Part shown: piece after piece, positions 10,077 through 23,400 of the stretch | Layout: every line of letters starts with the position of its first letter | Numbering within the stretch: the first letter of the stretch is position 1 | Assembly (NCBI RefSeq): GCF_003086295.3 | Contig: NC_092052.1 | Coordinates: 78,000,687 to 78,064,686 of the forward strand | Reading direction: 5' to 3' | Length of the DNA: 64,000 nt | Source of the DNA: Arachis hypogaea | Lineage: Eukaryota; Streptophyta; Magnoliopsida; Fabales; Fabaceae | Made by a program: the position numbers and the translations under genes | The notes under the pieces: generated by a model | Databases searched by the model: none | Seen by the model: only the letters and a program-made list of their open reading frames with translations | Told to the model about the DNA's origin: nothing

Positions 10077-11303
10077 CAGTCAGTACCTGACTTCCGGAGG
10101 TAATTCCTCTTCCTTAGCACCAATAAATTAAGATAATTTAGTTATATTTTCTTTCTTTTATAGAATAGGATAAATTGCATAGTAATAGGTTAGTTGCATA
10201 CATGTTCTACTTGATTGAAAAGACAATACGTTTCTTCTAAGAGTCTATCTTTGGAACAAAATTTCACTAATTTTCAAAAATTTTTATGATAAATCTGCTT
10301 GAAGTTGTAATTGGAACATGATTTTTGAGCTAAAGAACACACAACCTGTGAATATTTGAGCCTTTATGCATGGTTACATTATTTAACCATAAACATTTTA
10401 TTCTTGTGTGTTTACTTCTCTATGATTGTAATCTATATTTTGTTTCATCCTATATGTCCAATATTTATTATATTTGTATGCTTGCATATGATTGAGGCCA
10501 TTATTTGTTTAAACTCACTTATCCAAATTAAGCCTACCTTTTCAATTACCTTTGTTAACCACTTTGAGCCTTTAAATCCCGTTTGTTCTATATTGCGCCA
10601 CATTACTAGCCTTAAGCGGAAAACAATTGTATATCCCAAATTGAATCTTTGTTAGCTTAAGATAGAATTGTGTGTACTAGTTAAGTATGGAATTGAAAAG
10701 TTATTAAGGGAATTGCCATGATATAATGGATTTATACTATTGTGAACTATAAGAATTAAATTATGTGCATTGATAAGTTATTTTTTTTAGTCTATATATA
10801 AAAAGATAATAAAAAATCAATAAATTTAAATATGGGGACAATATGAAATGTAAAAGGAAATTTTGGGTAGCTAGTATGAATTCTAAGGTTACACTAATAT
10901 ATAGGTTGGGTTAAAGCTTGGGTTAATTAAAGATTCAATTTATAAGCTCACTTAACCATATATGTATCCCTACCCCTACCTTGGCCCCATTACAACCTTG
11001 AAAAACCTCATGATGTTGCATTGAATACTAACTATTGTTGATTGGTAGGAGAAGAACAAAAGTTAGAGAGCACGATAGAGAAGGATAGAGTGATTACCCT
11101 ATACACTAGAGAGATTAGAGCGACATACATCATCAGTGAGGGTTCAATGCTTTAATTCCATGTTCCTTGCTTTCAGAGCTACTTCTTGCACTTTTATCTG
11201 TCTACGTATAATGATAGAATATGAAATTTGATTTTAATTGTTTTGAAGAGCTTATTTATTTTAATCAAGTGTAGAACATAACCATATAATAGATTGCATT
11301 AAC
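10077..11303 (+). other. 3' non-coding region of copy A, up to the gap
   Basis: AT-rich sequence matches 26778-28150 of copy B but is about 130 bases shorter over its last 620 bases because of many small deletions. I see no gene. The 3' polypurine tract and LTR expected next are lost in the gap. Confidence 0.8.
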
Positions 11304-12303
11304 NNNNNNNNNNNNNNNNNNNNNNNNNNNNNNNNNNNNNNNNNNNNNNNNNNNNNNNNNNNNNNNNNNNNNNNNNNNNNNNNNNNNNNNNNNNNNNNNN
11401 NNNNNNNNNNNNNNNNNNNNNNNNNNNNNNNNNNNNNNNNNNNNNNNNNNNNNNNNNNNNNNNNNNNNNNNNNNNNNNNNNNNNNNNNNNNNNNNNNNNN
11501 NNNNNNNNNNNNNNNNNNNNNNNNNNNNNNNNNNNNNNNNNNNNNNNNNNNNNNNNNNNNNNNNNNNNNNNNNNNNNNNNNNNNNNNNNNNNNNNNNNNN
11601 NNNNNNNNNNNNNNNNNNNNNNNNNNNNNNNNNNNNNNNNNNNNNNNNNNNNNNNNNNNNNNNNNNNNNNNNNNNNNNNNNNNNNNNNNNNNNNNNNNNN
11701 NNNNNNNNNNNNNNNNNNNNNNNNNNNNNNNNNNNNNNNNNNNNNNNNNNNNNNNNNNNNNNNNNNNNNNNNNNNNNNNNNNNNNNNNNNNNNNNNNNNN
11801 NNNNNNNNNNNNNNNNNNNNNNNNNNNNNNNNNNNNNNNNNNNNNNNNNNNNNNNNNNNNNNNNNNNNNNNNNNNNNNNNNNNNNNNNNNNNNNNNNNNN
11901 NNNNNNNNNNNNNNNNNNNNNNNNNNNNNNNNNNNNNNNNNNNNNNNNNNNNNNNNNNNNNNNNNNNNNNNNNNNNNNNNNNNNNNNNNNNNNNNNNNNN
12001 NNNNNNNNNNNNNNNNNNNNNNNNNNNNNNNNNNNNNNNNNNNNNNNNNNNNNNNNNNNNNNNNNNNNNNNNNNNNNNNNNNNNNNNNNNNNNNNNNNNN
12101 NNNNNNNNNNNNNNNNNNNNNNNNNNNNNNNNNNNNNNNNNNNNNNNNNNNNNNNNNNNNNNNNNNNNNNNNNNNNNNNNNNNNNNNNNNNNNNNNNNNN
12201 NNNNNNNNNNNNNNNNNNNNNNNNNNNNNNNNNNNNNNNNNNNNNNNNNNNNNNNNNNNNNNNNNNNNNNNNNNNNNNNNNNNNNNNNNNNNNNNNNNNN
12301 NNN
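11304..12303. other. Assembly gap of 1000 N
   Basis: Exactly 1000 N, a placeholder length. Open frames reported across it are not real. The sequence on its right is not the expected continuation of copy A. Confidence 0.98.
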
Positions 12304-12970
12304 AGAGAAGAAGAGAAAGAAGAAAACAATAAAAAGGGGACAAAATGCCCCAAAGTGAATCCAATAAGTGTCAATGCATAAGTGTTGAGAAATGAAAAGA
12401 CAATTCATGAGTATGTAAATAAGTGAAAATTGGGTAGTTAGGTTAGCAGTTAATGTATAGGTCATTATATAGGTTAGGTGGGAAAGTTTAGGTTAATCAA
12501 AGATTCAAATTTCTAGTCCACTTAACCATATGTGATCCTACCTTGACCCTAGCCCATTACAACCTTTTGAGAAAGACCTCATGATATTTGTGTGCATGCA
12601 TTGAATAATTGTTGATTGTTAATGAAGAACAATTTTGGAAAGCATGATTAGAGGAGAATTGAGTGAATCAACTGGAAACACTTGAGTGAATAGAGCGGAT
12701 ACACATCCGGTGAGGGTTCGATTGCTCAATTACATGTATTCACCACTATCATCGATATTCTTGAAGTTTGTAAATCTTTTTGATAAGTTCAATACAATTG
12801 TGGGTTGGATTTGATTCCTATTGCTTTAGCCTTGTACTAGCATATGCTCTCTGGGAAGTTGATTTATTTTGGCCAAGCATTTGATTTCATATTAGGTAGT
12901 GCATTTGGATAGTTTGCATATAGTTTAGTTGCATTGAATAAATGTCACACCCTTTATTTCATTCTTGGTT
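12304..12970 (+). other. 3' non-coding region of a second Athila-like subfamily
   Basis: This is alignable with copy B 27560-28200 but clearly diverged, for example around the shared GGTGAGGGTTCGAT-like stretch. It is the region between the env-like ORF and the 3' LTR. No coding sequence is seen. Confidence 0.75.
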
Positions 12971-13008
12971 TAGCATGAGGACATGTTAAGGTTTAAGTGT
13001 GGGGAGGT
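12971..13008 (+). promoter_or_regulatory. Hairpin plus 3' polypurine tract, second Athila-like subfamily
   Basis: TAGCATG (12971-12977), loop AGGA and CATGTTA (12982-12988) form a 7-bp stem with one G-U pair in RNA. The polypurine tract AAGTGTGGGGAGGT (12995-13008) follows and abuts the LTR start TGATAAATCC. Confidence 0.8.
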
Positions 13009-14149
13009 TGATAAATCCCGTTTTAGGGTTTATCTTGTGTTGAATTTAGAGCATTTTGGTAACCTTTTCTCACATTTATTCAATGAAATAGCATGGTTTT
13101 GTGATTCTTCCTTGATTTGTGCTTAAAAGTGAAAACGTGATTTTTAGGTCTTTAATTTGATAATTTTAATCTTTCTTCGATTCTACTAATGCCTTGATGT
13201 GTTTATTAGTGATTTCAGATTGAAAAGGGCTAGGAATGGATCAAAGGAGAGAAGATAAAGCATACAAAGTGGAAAAATCATGAAAAGCCAAAGACTTGGA
13301 AAACGCCCATGGACGCGCGGGCGCACTAGACGCCTACGCGTGGATCGCGCAATACTCCAGGGACGCGTACGCATGCTGTGCGCGTACGCGTCGATGCCGC
13401 ACGTAACTTCTTTAATGAAAACGTGCCTGGCGATTTCTGAGGAGCTTCTGGCCCAACATTGGAGTTGAATCTTGGTGGGAAAAGATTAAAAGAACCAAGG
13501 ATTGAAGGGGAAGGCATCACTTCACATCTAGACATGACTTGACACTTTAGATCTAGTTTTAGTTTTCTAGAGAGAGAAGCTCTCTCTTCTATCTAGAATT
13601 AGGATTAGGTTTAGATTAGAATTTCTTAGATCTAGGTTTTAATATTTGCTTTCATCTACTTTTCCCTTTCAATTCCTTGTTTCTACATCTTGTTCATCTA
13701 CTCTTTTGTTGTAGTTTTTCTCTACTTTGTTTCTACTACTTTGTTTCTATACCTTGTTGTGGATCAACTTTTGTTCCTTTATTTTCTTTTAATGCAATTT
13801 GAGGTAATTCATGTCAATTGTGATTTCCTTGATTGTTGTTGTTAATTTTTTGCATTTAATTGTTGTTAGAATTCATTCTTGTTGTCAATTTACTATGCTT
13901 CCCTTTGTGCCTTCCAAGTGTTTGTCAAAATGCTTGGAAGGATGCTAGAGTAGAGTTTTATGCTCTTAGCTTGGGATGGTAACTTAGGAACTCTTGAGTT
14001 ACCACTGTCCAAGTAATTGATGATTGGGAGCCATTGACTCTAGTTCTCACTAATTGAATTAGTGGAGAGTTAGAACTTATGGACTTGGATTGATATAGCT
14101 CATTTGACTTTCCCCTACTACTAGTTAGAGAATGATTTAATGGGATTGA
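13009..14149 (+). mobile_element. 3' LTR (left 1.1 kb) of the second Athila-like subfamily, interrupted
   Basis: It starts TGATAAATCCCG directly after the polypurine tract. It is cut at 14149 by the family-1 LTR; the five bases before the break are ATTGA. The right remainder is not in the window. At 13309-13402 it has a short array of CpG palindromes of the ACGCGTACGCG type. Confidence 0.82.
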
Positions 14150-17100
14150 TGTAACAACCCTGATTTTCGAGTACATGAGATCTTTTCTGAAAGTACGGAT
14201 TTCTCCGGAAGATCAGTAAAGGGAACACCTCTTTATATCGTCAAGCATCTCAATCGTCATTATCATTATGTCATCCTTGAGTTAGAACCTCCTCTGAGGC
14301 AAGCTCGATAATGCAATCGCGAAGAACCTTGTTTTTGAACCGTATCGGTTGGCAGTTTTGATTCTGATTTTCGTAAATAGTCTCTGTTTGACGAACCAGA
14401 CTCGATTCATGAGAGGAGAGAGATAATAGTATAATATTATCATTATATTAGTATTAGAAAATGCTTGAATGACATTATAAGGTTACCTGGTCTGTTTTTG
14501 TTAAAAACAGAAAATCTGTTTAACCGGGTTTACGTACTGGTGCAGCTTAGCACCAGCACTCTCTGATGAATTTAGCAATGCTAAGGCCTCATTATACATG
14601 TTATATTCTCATAATAAATACGTTACTAGTTTTATTTATGCTAGTAGCTCAGAAAATAATTTTTAGAGATGTTTTTACGAGTGTTCCGATACACCTAGTT
14701 TTAGTAGTTGTACACCAGAGATATTTTAATATTATTTTAATCCACCTCCAAGCCAACGAATCACAACTCACCCTACACCCCCAAGACCTCCAAGGCTGTC
14801 TCATTTAATTATTTTGGCCAAAAATAACAAGAGAGAAAAGAGAGAAACTTTTATGAACACTTAATCTTCAAAGCTTGATTTCTTCTGAACTAAAACTCAA
14901 ATCAAAACTCCGATTTCACCAAAATGATCCTCTCTTCTTCCTCTACATAACCATGTAAATTATCAAGGATGAAAATAAGGTGAGATGGCTGTCTCCCTCC
15001 CATTTCAATTTGGTTTTCAAGGAAAACCTTGCAAAACATGTGTTTTCTTGATGTTCTTCCTTAGGAATCATGCTTAACTTGACTTGAGGGCCAAGAAACG
15101 TGAATTTCCAGCAAGTCTAAGGTGAGATATCTCTTCCTAACATACTGAGTGAGATTCGGTCAGTTGAGAGTTTTTGGATTTAAAGTTGTTCTTGATGTGA
15201 TTTAGGAGGAAAAAGTGCTTAAGGACCACCTGAAAGTTTAACCGAATTAGGAGCAGCAAAACCAGGTAGGGATTGACGAATTTAATCTTGATTGATTGTG
15301 TTTGAGTTGTGTGATTATGATATGGTTTGGCTGTGCTTGAAATTGATTGTTTGTATGAGTAATTCTTGTTGAAATTTTGGTGAAAATTTGATGAAATTTG
15401 ATGAAATTCAAGCTATGAATGTGTGTTCTTGTGGCTGCTGGAAAACGAAACCCTAGAGCTTAAATTGAGGTTCAATTTGTGTTAAAATCATGTAGAAAAA
15501 ATGGGGTTTTAGTGGCTGGAAATTTATTTTGAATTATGGTAAAAATCGGTTGCTGAAAAGACTGAAAAACGGGTAAAAACAGAGAAAGAATTTGAAGAAT
15601 ATACGAAGAACACAAAGAACACTTTGAGTGTGGTGAAGAACATTGAAGAACACCTTTTAGATCTTAGAAAGGGCAAGGAAGTAAAATTTTTGGTGTTTGA
15701 GGGGTTATATGGTAATTTCTGGAAGTTAGGGTGGTAAAAGTAGAAATATTAAAAGTTACGGGTGGTAAAAAGTGAATTTTAAAGGTTAAAAATAAAAGGT
15801 AAGTTAATTTTCGAAAATTTAGTATTAAAATAATAAATAATAATAAAATATTAAATAATAATATTTAATTAAAAATAATATTTTAATAAAAATAATAAAA
15901 TAATACGGAAAAGGTAGTTTTCTGTAAAAGCTTTAGAAAGACAACTTTAAGTGCAGAATCTCATAATTACCTTCATAAAAACACTTAGGGAGTGGTAATA
16001 ACATGATAGTGAGGCAAAGATAAAGAAAAGATAAAAAGTTAAAGAAAAGATAAAAACCAAAGAAAAAGTCTGTAAAATTTTAATGACAGAAAAACAGACA
16101 GAGACTAGTGAACGAACTAGGGCAACTTAGTTAGTACTTGAGTTGTGACTAGGGTTAGGTGTTATATGAAAAGTTAAACTGTTTCAGTATAGACTTGATG
16201 AACCTATACCTGGGACAGGCTAACTATTCATACCAAAATTTACACATGTTAAACAGAGAAATCAGAGCAGAATAAAGTAACACAGAGCACAGAGTAACCA
16301 GAGTAAAGTAAAGAGATACAAAGAGAAAAGAATAATATGATGAAGAGAAATGGTTTGAGCTAGGATATTGTAAAAGTGAAAGATGTAAAGTTTGTACAGT
16401 ATGATTGAATAGAGAAAGAAAGAGGTACTGCATAAAGAATGTGAAAATGATGATGAATAATGAGAATGATGATGAATGATGATAATGAGAATGATTATGT
16501 AATAATCTGCTGCGTGAAGGCAGTCAGATAGATAGTGGTACGACCACAGAATGTTTTTCAGTGTTACACAGCTATTGAGAGTTGTACTTGCAACTGATAA
16601 CCTGGGATCACTTGCAGAGGATATTAATTCATACACGGCTAGAATGCCGCACCTGTAAGGCAAGGATTGCTTACTGAGAATATGATTTCATACATGGCTG
16701 GAATTCCGCCACCTGTAAGGCAGAGTTTGCTTACAGAAGATATGACGCATACGTCGGTTAGTGAGAACTGTACCTATGCTGACTGGAAAACCATACCCGT
16801 TTCAGCTACTTCGGGTTACGTCGGGAGCGGGTAGAAACCGACAGATGAGCTCATTACCTGCGCTAAGGCTAGACATGCATCATACTTGGTTGCGCATTTC
16901 CTTTGTTATGATTGTGGTATGAATGTATGCTTTCCTTGTTTGTATTCCATTTTCTGCGCTTGTGTTATTTTTTTGTATTCTTCTGTTTGTGTTCTGCTAT
17001 CTGTTTTCTCTATCTTCTCTACTTATCTGTGTTTTCTAATTACTGCTTCTTTGTATTCTGCTAATAGTCTGCTAAACAACATAGAATTAATGAACGTAAC

Positions 17101-17940
17101 TAATAACCCCGACCCTACTAAGAACTCCCCAGTTCTTACCCCTTCTCTCTCCCTTCCCCCTTCAGATGGAAGTAAGAGTACCTTACCATAGTTCGCTGAT
17201 AACCGTTCGCAAGAAGAGGATTCTGCTCTAGATAGTCTTCTGAGTCTAGGGTAAATATCGTTCTCTGATTATATGTATATACTGTGAGACCAGCCAACGT
17301 CTGCACCCCGTTCGTATGCGCACTTTAACCTAAATCCTGTGTACGAGATTCCTATTGTGTGGCTACTTCATGAGGTACCAGAGAGACGTCTTGTGGAAAA
17401 GTCTGATCGTGCAGAAGAGTAGCAGATGATGTTCTATCTTTTGATGACGTTCCACCTGACTTGAGTTTTGAAGACCTAGAACGTACTTTCCCTCGCTTTA
17501 GTAGTTTAGAGAGACTAGGTGAGTATAGAGTCTAGGCTAGCCTAGGTGCCAGCTTAGGGACCTCTTGAACAGGTCAAGACCTGGGATGTTGTATGTATAT
17601 ACATGTATATAGATATTATTTACCTATATCTAGGAGCGTTCTAACTAACAGTCTATATTCTAATAAAGGCTAAATCACCGAATGTTGTCAACTACTTGTG
17701 ATGTATTTATGTGTGGTTGTTTATAACTGTTTTATCTGTTATTATTTGTGAATTGATTATAAATAATTCTGTCTATTAATCCAAACATTTTCAAAAAAAA
17801 AAAATAATACACCTCGCAAATTAACTACGCTTTTAACAACAAATCAGGCTCATATGATAAATAATAGATAATTAGGAAGACAAATTGGTAGCGCTCAGTT
17901 TCTGGTATGATCTAGATATATTGAAAATTGGGTCGTTACA
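14150..17940 (+). mobile_element. Complete 5' LTR (family 1), copy B, 3791 bp
   Basis: It starts TGTAACAACCC and ends GTCGTTACA, with matching TGTAAC/GTTACA terminal inversions. An initiator-Met primer site follows at 17944. It is inserted in the LTR 13009-14149. The expected second copy of ATTGA is not found at 17940 because the internal region continues there. Long AT-rich stretches lie at 15800-15910. The only open frames are short, and I see no gene in it. Confidence 0.88.
17116..17165 (+). promoter_or_regulatory. LTR block: branchpoint-like site, hairpin, splice acceptor, copy B
   Basis: TAAGAAC (17119-17125) pairs with GTTCTTA (17132-17138); a C/T run and CAG end at 17165. Same layout as 412-471. 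Confidence 0.55.
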
Positions 17941-17943
17941 ATT

Positions 17944-17955
17944 TGGTATCAGAGC
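17944..17955 (+). other. Primer-binding site, initiator tRNA-Met type, copy B
   Basis: TGGTATCAGAGC, three bases after the LTR end. Confidence 0.9.
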
Positions 17956-18154
17956 AGTTCATTCCCAGTAGAGCCTGGGGAGTGGACTGACTATGCTTCA
18001 TTGTATACTCTGTTGTGTGTCTCATGCGTATAGGATATCCCAGTGATATATGTTGCATGATTGTTTCTGTGTTTTCATTTTGGGAATGTTCACACTTGAC
18101 TTGAAGTGTTAAGACTGATCACCTTAACAATGATTGTTTGGTGTGAACAGGACT
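17956..18154 (+). other. Leader remnant of the family-1 element, copy B
   Basis: Same 199 bases as 1253-1451. It ends at the same chimeric breakpoint. Confidence 0.7.
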
Positions 18155-18439
18155 ACTAATCAACTCCCAGTCAAGGCGTTTATTTAAATTATTCAAATTC
18201 ACTAATTTAATTTCCTGTTTACTCAACTCAAACCTTTTTGAAAATATCTGATTAATAAAATAGCACACTTTTCTGTAAACTCGTTGGGAGACGACCTGGG
18301 ACTCATACTCCAAGTATTTTAATTTCAATTTTCTGTGACACCTTTTTAAATTGATAGGCAGATTTCTGGCGAGTTAAGAACTATACCTGCAATGTATATA
18401 AATTAACAATTTTTAATTCGCCAATTTCTGCCAGCATCA
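18155..18439 (+). mobile_element. Truncated 5' LTR of Athila-like copy B
   Basis: This is the last 285 bp of the LTR that is complete at 28235-29685. It differs from that 3' LTR at several positions and has an extra 12-14 bases (AGTTAAGAACTAT region), so the element is older than the A/B duplication. Confidence 0.88.
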
Positions 18440-18444
18440 ATTTT

Positions 18445-18462
18445 TGGCGCCATTGCCGGGGA
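18445..18462 (+). other. Primer-binding site, tRNA-Asp type, copy B
   Basis: TGGCGCCATTGCCGGGGA has one mismatch to the canonical Asp-type site of Athila elements. Confidence 0.87.
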
Positions 18463-18554
18463 GTTGCAATAGAGTGCTAAAGTTATTAATTAGAATTTAT
18501 TTATTTGCATTTTATTTTATTTTGCTACTATGAGCTGCATGTTTCTTTCGTCAA

Positions 18555-20446
18555 ATGATGCGTTCACTTCCTAATCCAAGCTTGCTAATATTCGATCCTG
18601 AAATTGAAAGGACTATTTCACGAATAAGGCGAGCTCGGCATCGGTTAGTCCGCTCTAAGGGCGGATCTGAAATGTCACTTGAAGAAGAAACCAGCCCCCG
18701 TTCTACTGATTCGGTTGATTTACGTACAGGTAACATGGCGGCAGCCAGAAGAGTTACTATCCAGGAAGAAGGAGCCCCTGATTTTACAATGCAACCATTT
18801 CAAGCGCATCACCCAGCGGTGGCTACAGATTTTGAAATAAAGACCGCACTGCTGAATTTGATGCCCAAGTTTCATGGCTTACCTGCTAAAGAGCCTATCA
18901 AGCACCTGAGAGATTTCCAAACAGCCTGTTCTACTGTCAGGCGTGATGGTGCTGATGAAACTTCAATTTTGCTGAAAGCTTTCCCATTTTCTCTTGAGGG
19001 AAAAATAAGAGAGTGGTACTACACTCAACCCCTAGTGAATGTATCCAACTGGGATACACTCAGAAAAGAATTTTTGGAAAAATTCTTTCCATCTGAAGTT
19101 ACTGATAAACTGAGGAAAGACATTTCCACAATTGTTCAAGATGACAACGAGACTCTCTTTGAATACTGGGAGCGCTTCAATAATCTTCTGGAAGCATGCC
19201 CCCACCACAGGATTGACAAGATAGTGTTACTCAGCTATATCACACAGGGCATGAGGCCCCAAGATAAGACCACATTGGAAAGTGCTAGCAATGGGTCTAT
19301 GAAGAAGTACAAGACCACTGATGAGGCATGGCAATTGATCAGTGACTTCGCTGAATCTACTAGGAACCACAGCCAGAAACAAGGCCGTTCAAAAGCCGTT
19401 GCAGAAGTATCCTCTAGCAGAGAGACTGTTGCTCTAGCTCAGAGTATCTGTGAAATGACAAACTTGCTGAAGCAGATGCAATTGAATCAACAACAAGTTC
19501 AACAAGCTCAACCTTCTCCAGCACAGCAAGGTCAACAGTTAGTCCCACAGAGAGTTTACGGAATTTGTGCTGATTATAGCCATTATACTGATGAATGCCC
19601 GCAGCTCCAGCAGGAAGACAACATGGTTGCATCCACTCATAACTTCTATGACCACCCCAACCAAGGGTACAATCAATGTGGAAATCATAACCATGGATGG
19701 CAGGATAATTCTAACCAGAATTGGAGGGACAACAATAACAGAGGAGGCAGAGATAATTAGGGAAATCAGAGGTGGAACAATAACAACAATAGGCAGCAGA
19801 ACCAACCTTACAGAGCACCTCACCTGAGGCAATCCCAAGGACCACAGAACACCCAACAACAGACCTCTCAATTTACTCATCCTTCTTCATCTCCTAATGA
19901 AGAGTTACTACAATCCTTTGAGCGAAGACAACAGACCATGGAAAATAACATTATGAATAACATTAATGCCAGTCTGAATGGTCTGACCTCTACTTTGCAA
20001 GCTCTTGTCTCACAGATTGGATCAATGCAAAATTCTAATAACTAACCTTCAGGTTCTACTGGAATTCCCTCTCAACCATTACCCAATCCAAAGGGAGGCA
20101 TTAATGCCATCACCCTCAGGTCCGGAACCACACTGCAGGAGAGGAATCAGGAGGAGCCAAGCCAACCAGAACACGCCTCAGCTGAAGAGGTAGTAGAAAT
20201 AGAAAATGTTGAAGAGGAAGAGGATATACAGAACATAGCTGAAAAAGAAGAAGCCCAACCACAGGAGGAAGCACCAAAAGGCGCAGACACTGTTGAAAAC
20301 ACCACTCCCATTCCATTTCCACAACTTGCAAGGAAGCCCAGGAAGCAGCTGGAACCCGATCCCAAAATGGTAGAAATATTAAAAAGGTTGAGGTAACTGT
20401 TCCCCTTTTTGATGTTATTCAACAGGTACCTAAATTAATGAATTAG
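18555..20446 (+). pseudogene. gag: Gag of Athila-like copy B, broken
   Basis: Colinear with the intact gag at 1852-3744. It has TAG at 19758-19760 where A has CAG, TAA near 20042 where A has CAA, and a one-base loss near 20380. The first 401 residues are open and contain the gag domain and the damaged zinc knuckle. About a dozen substitutions separate it from copy A over 1.9 kb (by eye), mostly transitions. Confidence 0.88.
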
Positions 20447-20469
20447 AAACTATTCTTTTAGGTAGTTCC

Positions 20470-23400
20470 ATGTCTGCTTTAATGGGAGGATTACCTGAAA
20501 AATGTAGTGACCCAGGTCCTTGTATAGTTAGTTGTACTATTGGTAGAGTAGTAATTTATGATTGCATGTGTGATTTAGGAGCATGTATTAGTATAATGCC
20601 TTTGTCTATATATGATATTTTGAGGCTCCCTCTCTTAAAAAGGTCGGCAGCTCATTTTGTGTTAGCAGATAAAAGCATTATTACAGTGGCTGGAGTTGCT
20701 GAAGATGTTTTGGTGAACATTAAAGGACTTACATTTCCCACTGATTTTTATATCTTAGAGATGCCCCATAATGACTCAGATAAGCCATCATCAATCCTAC
20801 TTGGAAGACCATTCCTGAAGACATCAAAATTCAAATTGGATGCTTTTTCAGGAACATACTCTTTTGAAATAGATGGCCGAATAGTAATCTTCAATCTGAA
20901 TGGAGTCATAAACAACCCTCCAGAAGATCATTCTATCTTCTAGTGTGATGTCATAGAGGAAACTGTAGCTGACGTTCACAAGGAAGAGTTAGAAGAGAGG
21001 CACGTTGGACAAGGTCCAAGTGTGGGGACCCTCTTGACTGACAATGAGAGCACCTCAGCATTTTCACAAGCTCCAGACAATCCAGAACCTACCCATGATC
21101 AGAAGTTGGAATTAAAATCTCTCCCTCCACATCTCAAATATGCTTATCTCGAAGATGAGCAGAAGTTTCTAGTTATCATTGCAAGGGAACTCACTTCTCA
21201 ATAAGAAGAGCAGTTACTTGATGTACTGAGGAGGCACAAGAAAGCAATTGGGTGGAGTTTGGCAGACATAGTAGGCATCAACCCTCAAGTATGTGAGCAC
21301 AGAATATTTTTAGAAGAGGGAGCAAGACCTGTCCGTCAACCCCAAAGAAGATTGAATCCCACTATCTTGGAAGTTGTAAAAAAGGAAGTAACCAGACTAT
21401 TGGAAGCAGGTATCATCTATCCCATTTCAGATAGTGAATGGGTTAGCCCAGTACAAGTGGTGCCCAAGAAGTCTGGAGTCACTACAGTGAAGAATGAGCA
21501 TGGAGAGCTCATAGCAACTAGAGTTCAGAATGCTTGGAGAGTCTGCATTGATTACAGGCGTCTCAACCAAGCCACCCGTAAGGATCACTACCCACTTCCA
21601 TTCATTGATCAAATGCTGGATCGCCTGTCAGGTAAATCACATTATTGCTTTTTAGATGGTTACACAAGTTATTTCCAGATTCATATAGCTCCTGAGGATC
21701 AGGAAAAGACCACTTTTACATGTCCTTTTGGGACTTATGCTTACAAGAGAATGCCCTTTGGCTTGTGCAATGCACCAGCTACTTTCCAAAGGTGCATGAT
21801 GAGTCTTTTCTTTGATCTTATTGAGGACTGTATGGAGGTTTTTATGGACGATTTTAGCGTTTATGGTGATTCTTTTAGCCTTTGCTTAGATGGATTATCT
21901 AGAGTATTAGATAGATGTGTTAATACAAACCTTGTATTAAATTTTGAAAAATTTCACTTTATGGTAAAACAAGGGATTATATTAGGATATGTGGTATCTA
22001 ATAATGGCATTTCTGTAGACCAGCAAAGGTGAATGTTATTTCTAGTTTACCTTACCCTCCTCTGTGAGGGAGGTCCGTTCGTTCCTTGGCCATGCAGGTT
22101 TTTACAGGAGATTTATTAAGACTTTGGTAAGGTAGCACTTCCCTTGTCCAGATTACTGCAGAAAGATATTGAGTTTGAATTCAGTGAGGATTGCAAACAA
22201 GTGTTTGATAAGCTGAAGACCGCCCTGACTCAAGCCCCAATTGTAAGAGGACCAGACTGGAGCCAGCCGTTTGAAATCATGTGCGATGCTTTCAACCATG
22301 CAGTAAGAGCAGCGCTGGCTCAACGTGAAGGTAAAGATCCTTTTGTTATTGCTTATACGTCTAAGACTTTAAACGCTGCCCAGTCCAATTATACTACTAC
22401 TGAGAAAGAGCTTCTTGCTATTGTTTTTGCTCTGGATAAATTCTGAGCTTATTTACTTGGTACTAGAGTAGTAGTGTATTCGGACCATGCAGCTTTAAAG
22501 TATCTATTAGCTAAAAAGGAGTCCAAACCAAGGCTTATACGTTGGATACTACTATTACAAGAATTTGATTCAGAAATAAAGGATAGGAGTGGTAACCAGA
22601 ATTTAGTGGCAGACCACTTGAGTCACCTTGAGCACATTAAGGATGATTCTACTCCTATAGATGATAATTTTCCATTTGATAACCTGCAAGCAGTATCTGA
22701 GGTATTCCCTTGGTATGCACCTGTAGCTAATTATCTAGTTAGCCCACATTTCCTCCAAACTTTTCTAAGCATCAAAGAGACAAGCTGAAAAGCGAGTCTA
22801 AATATTATATATGGGATGACCCATATTTATGGAGATGTGGCGCTGATCAGGTAATTAGACGTTGTGTGTCTCAATCAGAATTCTAGCCCATTTTAGAGGC
22901 CTGTCACTTATCTGAGAGTGGAGGGCATTTTGGCCCACAACGAACAGCTAGAACGATCTTAGACTGTGGATTCTGGTGGCCTACTCTTTTTAGAGATGCT
23001 GCTGAGTTTTGTAAATCCTGTCTCCCATGCCAAAAATTTGGTAATATATCCAGGAGGGATGAGATGCCTCAACAAATTATGCTTTTCTGTGAAATTTTGA
23101 TGTTTGGGGCATTGACTTCATGGGTCCATTTCCAAATTCTAATGGTTATTTTTATATATTGTTAGCTGTGGATTACATTTCCAAATGGGTGGAAGCAATT
23201 CCTACCCGTATGATGATGCTAACACGTTTGTTTCCTTTGTGAGAAACCATATTATTTGTCACTTTGGATCACCACGAGCAATCGTGAGCGATCAAGGCAC
23301 CCATTTTTGTAACAGGAGACTAACAGGATTAATGAAGAGGCATGGGATAATTCATAAGGTTGCAACAGCATACCATCCTCAGACCAATGGGCAAGCCGAG

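Noticed and set aside
11261..12465. Three open frames of 367-388 residues on the minus strand
   Set aside because: They are almost entirely N from the assembly gap.
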